From contig NZ_DIUM01000005.1 in NCBI RefSeq assembly GCF_002423035.1, positions 1 to 64,000 of the forward strand: a stretch of DNA of 64,000 nucleotides. Reading direction: 5' to 3'. The stretch is from Thiocapsa sp. UBA6158. Its GTDB lineage: Bacteria > Pseudomonadota > Gammaproteobacteria > Chromatiales > Chromatiaceae. Of this stretch, positions 61,729 to 64,000 are shown piece by piece. The position numbers and the translations under genes were made by a program. The notes beneath the pieces were generated by a model that searched no databases, was not told the DNA's origin, and saw only the letters and a list, made by a program, of their open reading frames with translations. Position 1 is the stretch's first letter. Each line of letters begins with the position of its first letter.

Positions 61729-61746
61729 TATACGATTTTCCGTATA
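61729..61746. promoter_or_regulatory. Operator-like inverted repeat before the permease
   Basis: TATACG ATTTTC CGTATA: perfect 6-bp arms with a 6-bp spacer, in an AT-rich island. It overlaps a reverse-strand -10-like TATAGA and ends 41 bp before the GTG start of the permease. The form is typical of ArsR-type operators, but the regulator is not identified. Confidence 0.5.
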
Positions 61747-61807
61747 TCTGGATTGTGCGATGTCACGAACGGCCGGATCCCGACGCTCGTGATTGCGGCT
61801 TTGCGGA

Positions 61808-62386
61808 TCACAACTCTCCGGTCGCACCGCCTTGCATGATCGCCCGGATGGTGTCGCGGACCTTCAGCGAGGAGGCCTTGAGCTCCTCGGGAAGCTCCCG
61901 ACCGCCGTGGATCATCATGTCCAGGTTCATGCTGTAGAGCGTCAGGCGCCCCTCCTTGTCTTCGACCAAGGCGATGCGGCAGGGCATGAAGCCGCTGTAC
62001 TCGTTGCGATACTCGAGCATCTGTCGACCGACTCGGGCATCGCAGAAGGAGAGAAAATTGACGTAGCGATAGGACTCGCCCGTGATCGCCTCGATCTGCT
62101 TATAGAAAGGCGATTCGCCGACAAAGAGCAGGTTGCGCGAGACCGCGATGCTTTTCATGGACTCGATGACGTCGTCCGGGCTCAGTCCTTCCTCGACCGG
62201 AATCGCCCACATCATGGCCACGCCTGGATCGCCGGTCGAGAGCAGGCGCGAGGCGAACTCGCCGTAGACGCGTGGATATTCGGGGTCGAACTCACCGAGG
62301 ATCGGGGCGACGCGCCAAGACAAGACGCCGACCCCGACAAGGGTCAAGAAGCCGATGACGGCCAGCAGGTTGCGAACGATCTTCAC
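61808..62386 (-). CDS. DUF302 domain membrane-anchored protein
   Basis: A 192-residue protein. An N-terminal signal/anchor (VRNLLAVIGFLTLVGVGVLS) is followed by a DUF302 domain (AIPVEEGLSPDDVIESMKSI, FVGESPFYKQIEAITGESYR, PCRIALVEDKEGRLTLYSMN). DUF302 function is unknown, though it is common in sulfur bacteria. GTG start at 62386 with GGGGGA 7 bp upstream. It lies upstream of the permease on the same strand with a 119-bp gap containing the operator-like repeat. Confidence 0.85.
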   Translation of the reverse strand: MKIVRNLLAVIGFLTLVGVGVLSWRVAPILGEFDPEYPRVYGEFASRLLSTGDPGVAMMWAIPVEEGLSPDDVIESMKSIAVSRNLLFVGESPFYKQIEAITGESYRYVNFLSFCDARVGRQMLEYRNEYSGFMPCRIALVEDKEGRLTLYSMNLDMMIHGGRELPEELKASSLKVRDTIRAIMQGGATGEL

Positions 62387-62514
62387 TGCAAATCCCCCGT
62401 GATGATGTCGGCCGCCTCGTGAACGGCTCGATCCGTGGTGTCGTGCCGCGGACGCGGCCGCCGTCGGGTCAGGGCTCGGAGACAAGCGGTGCAGCGTCAT
62501 CGAGCGCGGTGCGG

Positions 62515-63390
62515 TCAGGACGCGTCTATACCGAGCGCACGTCGGTCGGCTTGTTTCCGACCTGTTGATCGTCGATTGTACCCATCACCGGCGTCTCGGG
62601 CGACGCCCGGATCCGTTCGCAGCCCGATCGAGGGCGACGTCAGCCCGCTACGCTCGCCGCGCTGGCGTGCGCCGGGCTCGGCAATCGGGTCGTCGAACAC
62701 GAAGGCCGCCAAGCGATCCACCGAGGGGATCAGGATGGTCCGCCGCTCGATCGCGACCAGACCGCGATGGGCCAGCTCATGGAGTTCGCGCGAGAAGGTC
62801 TCGGCACTGATGTTGAGGTTGGATGCAATCAGCGCCTTGGCCGCCGGCAGGACCACGACCGCGCGATCGCCCGAAGCGCAGCTGCAGCGACCCTGCTTGA
62901 TCAGGAAGTCGGTCAGCCGCTGACGCGCCGTCATCAGGCAGCAGGCTTCCAGATCATGGATAAGCCGATGAACATCCCCGGCGACCAGCTTGAGCATGAC
63001 GGCCGCGACCTCGGGCCATTCGGCGATGGCCGTGTGGATGCGCTCGCGTCCGACCACGAGGACCCGACTCTCGCAGATCGACTCGGCGAAGACCGGGTAG
63101 GGCTCATCCAGCAGGACGGCCGCGACACCGAAGACTCGGCCGGGTTGGAGGATGTCCAGCACCCGCTCGGCCCCCAGGGGGGAGAGCGCGGCGAGCTTGA
63201 TCCGCCCGTCCAAGAGACACTGGAAACCGCTCGCGTGGCTGCCCTTCTCGCAAATGATCTGACCCCGTGTCGCCGTGCGCAATTGACTGCCGCCGGCGAT
63301 GAAGCGGGCGGGCGCGTCGCCGAGTGCGGCAAAGGCAGGGACGTCGCGCAGGTAAGGCAGGAAATTAAAGGCGCGGTCGATATCGTTCAT
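62515..63390 (-). CDS. CRP/FNR family transcriptional regulator
   Basis: A 291-residue regulator with an N-terminal cyclic-nucleotide-binding-type beta roll (RGQIICEKGSHASGFQCLLD), a long dimer helix, and a C-terminal winged helix (KALIASNLNISAETFSRELH, recognition helix SAETFSREL). There is no N-terminal FNR cysteine cluster, so it is not an oxygen-sensing FNR; a Dnr- or CRP-like role is likelier. About 60 residues follow the normal C-terminus (after DRLAAFVFDD), an unusual low-similarity tail. Divergent from the NarX-like gene, with a NarL-type site between. Confidence 0.88.
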   Translation of the reverse strand: MNDIDRAFNFLPYLRDVPAFAALGDAPARFIAGGSQLRTATRGQIICEKGSHASGFQCLLDGRIKLAALSPLGAERVLDILQPGRVFGVAAVLLDEPYPVFAESICESRVLVVGRERIHTAIAEWPEVAAVMLKLVAGDVHRLIHDLEACCLMTARQRLTDFLIKQGRCSCASGDRAVVVLPAAKALIASNLNISAETFSRELHELAHRGLVAIERRTILIPSVDRLAAFVFDDPIAEPGARQRGERSGLTSPSIGLRTDPGVARDAGDGYNRRSTGRKQADRRALGIDAS

Positions 63391-63456
63391 CGCTTGAGTC
63401 TATCGACCGAGTCATTTACAACAAGGCGTGAAACGACTGACCGGTTTGCCCGGAAA

Positions 63457-63472
63457 TACCTCTCTAGGAGTA
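63457..63472. promoter_or_regulatory. 7-2-7 NarL/NarP-type binding site
   Basis: TACCTCT CT AGGAGTA: two inverted heptamers with a 2-bp gap. Both arms (TACCTCT and TACTCCT) fit the NarL/NarP heptamer consensus TACYYMT. It is in the divergent region between the CRP/FNR gene and the NarX-like sensor gene, consistent with autoregulation by a NarL-type regulator. Confidence 0.55.
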
Positions 63473-63619
63473 GGGGTGGTAGAGTATCAAGCTGTTGAGA
63501 ATCCTTGTGGTTGTTCCGATCCGAGTCCCTGCTGCGCCGGGTTCGAGTCGGTCATGATTCTTTGGAGGTATCCCCTTTCGCGTTGGGCGCGACTGGGCTG
63601 GAATGCGGGGGTGATCGAT

Positions 63620-64000
63620 ATGAGCTCTCTTCTGCCGCGTCCGTTCCATCGCTCGATCCTGCTCAGCGTGGGTCTGTTGATGACCCTCGTCGTCGTTCTG
63701 GCGATCCTCAGCATGGCGATCGGCGCCAGCGTGGGCCGGGCGACGGAGGGGTTTGCCGCGGCCGTGAACCAGGCCGGGTCGCTGCGGATGCAGTCGTATC
63801 GCATCGGGATGGCGCTGGCCGACGTGCGTGCCCCGGCCGGCCTGCGTGCCGATCAGGTCGCCGCACTGGCCGAGGAGCTCGAGAAACGTCTGGCCAGTCC
63901 GCGCCTTGCCGACATCATCCCGCGGCGTGCCGGCAAAGAGATCGGTGCCGCCTACGAGCGCATCCGTGTGGATTGGAACGCGCGCATGCGCCCGCTCGTC
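63620..64000 (+). CDS. NarX-like nitrate/nitrite sensor kinase, 5' part
   Basis: Open to the window end, 127 codons. N-terminal transmembrane segment (ILLSVGLLMTLVVVLAILSM); then the PilJ/type IV pili methyl-accepting-like sensor domain of NarX (GFAAAVNQAGSLRMQSYRIG, the P-box region that binds nitrate/nitrite), running into the periplasmic helices. A GGGGG lies 8 bp before ATG 63620; an in-frame ATG at 63554 is an alternative. The kinase part is outside the window, so the NarX identity rests on the sensor domain. Confidence 0.8.
   Translation, partial: MSSLLPRPFHRSILLSVGLLMTLVVVLAILSMAIGASVGRATEGFAAAVNQAGSLRMQSYRIGMALADVRAPAGLRADQVAALAEELEKRLASPRLADIIPRRAGKEIGAAYERIRVDWNARMRPLV

Noticed and set aside
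63487..63498. TCAA-GCTG-TTGA as a possible FNR/CRP box
   Set aside because: The half-sites have the wrong polarity: FNR-type boxes read TTGAT-N4-ATCAA. It is kept only as a chance inverted repeat.
1..64000. CRISPR array, prophage, insertion sequence or rRNA operon
   Set aside because: No regularly spaced direct repeats, transposase, integrase, phage structural gene or rRNA-like sequence was found on reading both strands.

Overview
The window is high-GC, gene-dense chromosomal DNA from a gammaproteobacterium. The blocks smc-zipA-ligA, def-fmt-rsmB-DUF4390-ntrYX-trkA and (divergent) LysM-dprA-smg-topA are classic gammaproteobacterial arrangements. Together with gene content and base composition they suggest Chromatiales, possibly a purple sulfur bacterium of the Chromatiaceae. 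That placement is an inference; no photosynthesis or sulfur-oxidation gene lies in the window. No rRNA, tRNA, CRISPR, insertion sequence or prophage was recognised.

Layout. 1-10.2 kb: mpl and ubiX, a decayed DUF29 gene, sucAB (2-oxoglutarate dehydrogenase E1/E2), an NRDE-family gene, hemCD. 10.2-20 kb: a signalling block read leftwards: putative lipoprotein, TonB-dependent receptor, YfiR-like periplasmic protein, diguanylate cyclase, and a very large CHASE/PAS/GAF hybrid histidine kinase. 20-30.7 kb: a 2Fe-2S flavin reductase, an SDR protein, small secreted proteins, an RRM protein, ubiD, prlC, a CNP1-like protein and a secreted sulfatase with a dockerin-like tail. 31-39 kb: smc-zipA-ligA, a small unknown gene, and an alpha-carbonic-anhydrase homologue lacking one zinc ligand. 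39-44 kb: a PpiC-type isomerase, yciI, yciB, a sodium:alanine symporter, bolA, an ankyrin-repeat protein. 44-58.7 kb: trkA, ntrX, ntrY, DUF4390, rsmB, fmt, def; divergently LysM protein, dprA, smg, topA. 58.7-64 kb: moaA, dsbB, a thioredoxin-like protein with its permease, a DUF302 protein, a CRP/FNR regulator, and the start of a NarX-like nitrate/nitrite sensor kinase with a 7-2-7 NarL-type site between the last two.

The most striking observation is a family of short intergenic elements. At least eleven sites have about 12-bp terminal inverted repeats of the type TTAAACCGCGTC ... GACGCGGTTTAA enclosing 60-64 bp, so each is 84-88 bp long. Eight of them form four tandem pairs separated by an 18-21 bp AT-rich spacer. 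They sit exactly at gene ends: the stop codons of the NRDE gene, sucB, prlC, the carbonic-anhydrase gene, bolA and ntrX lie inside the terminal repeat, and one element abuts the trkA start codon. This is the best candidate here for an undescribed system.

Functional links: ubiX and ubiD are at separate loci but act together (UbiX makes the prenyl-FMN cofactor of UbiD). The receptor/YfiR/cyclase/kinase block looks like an envelope-to-c-di-GMP signalling unit. The def-to-trkA block joins translation start, rRNA methylation, NtrYX signalling and potassium uptake in one orientation.
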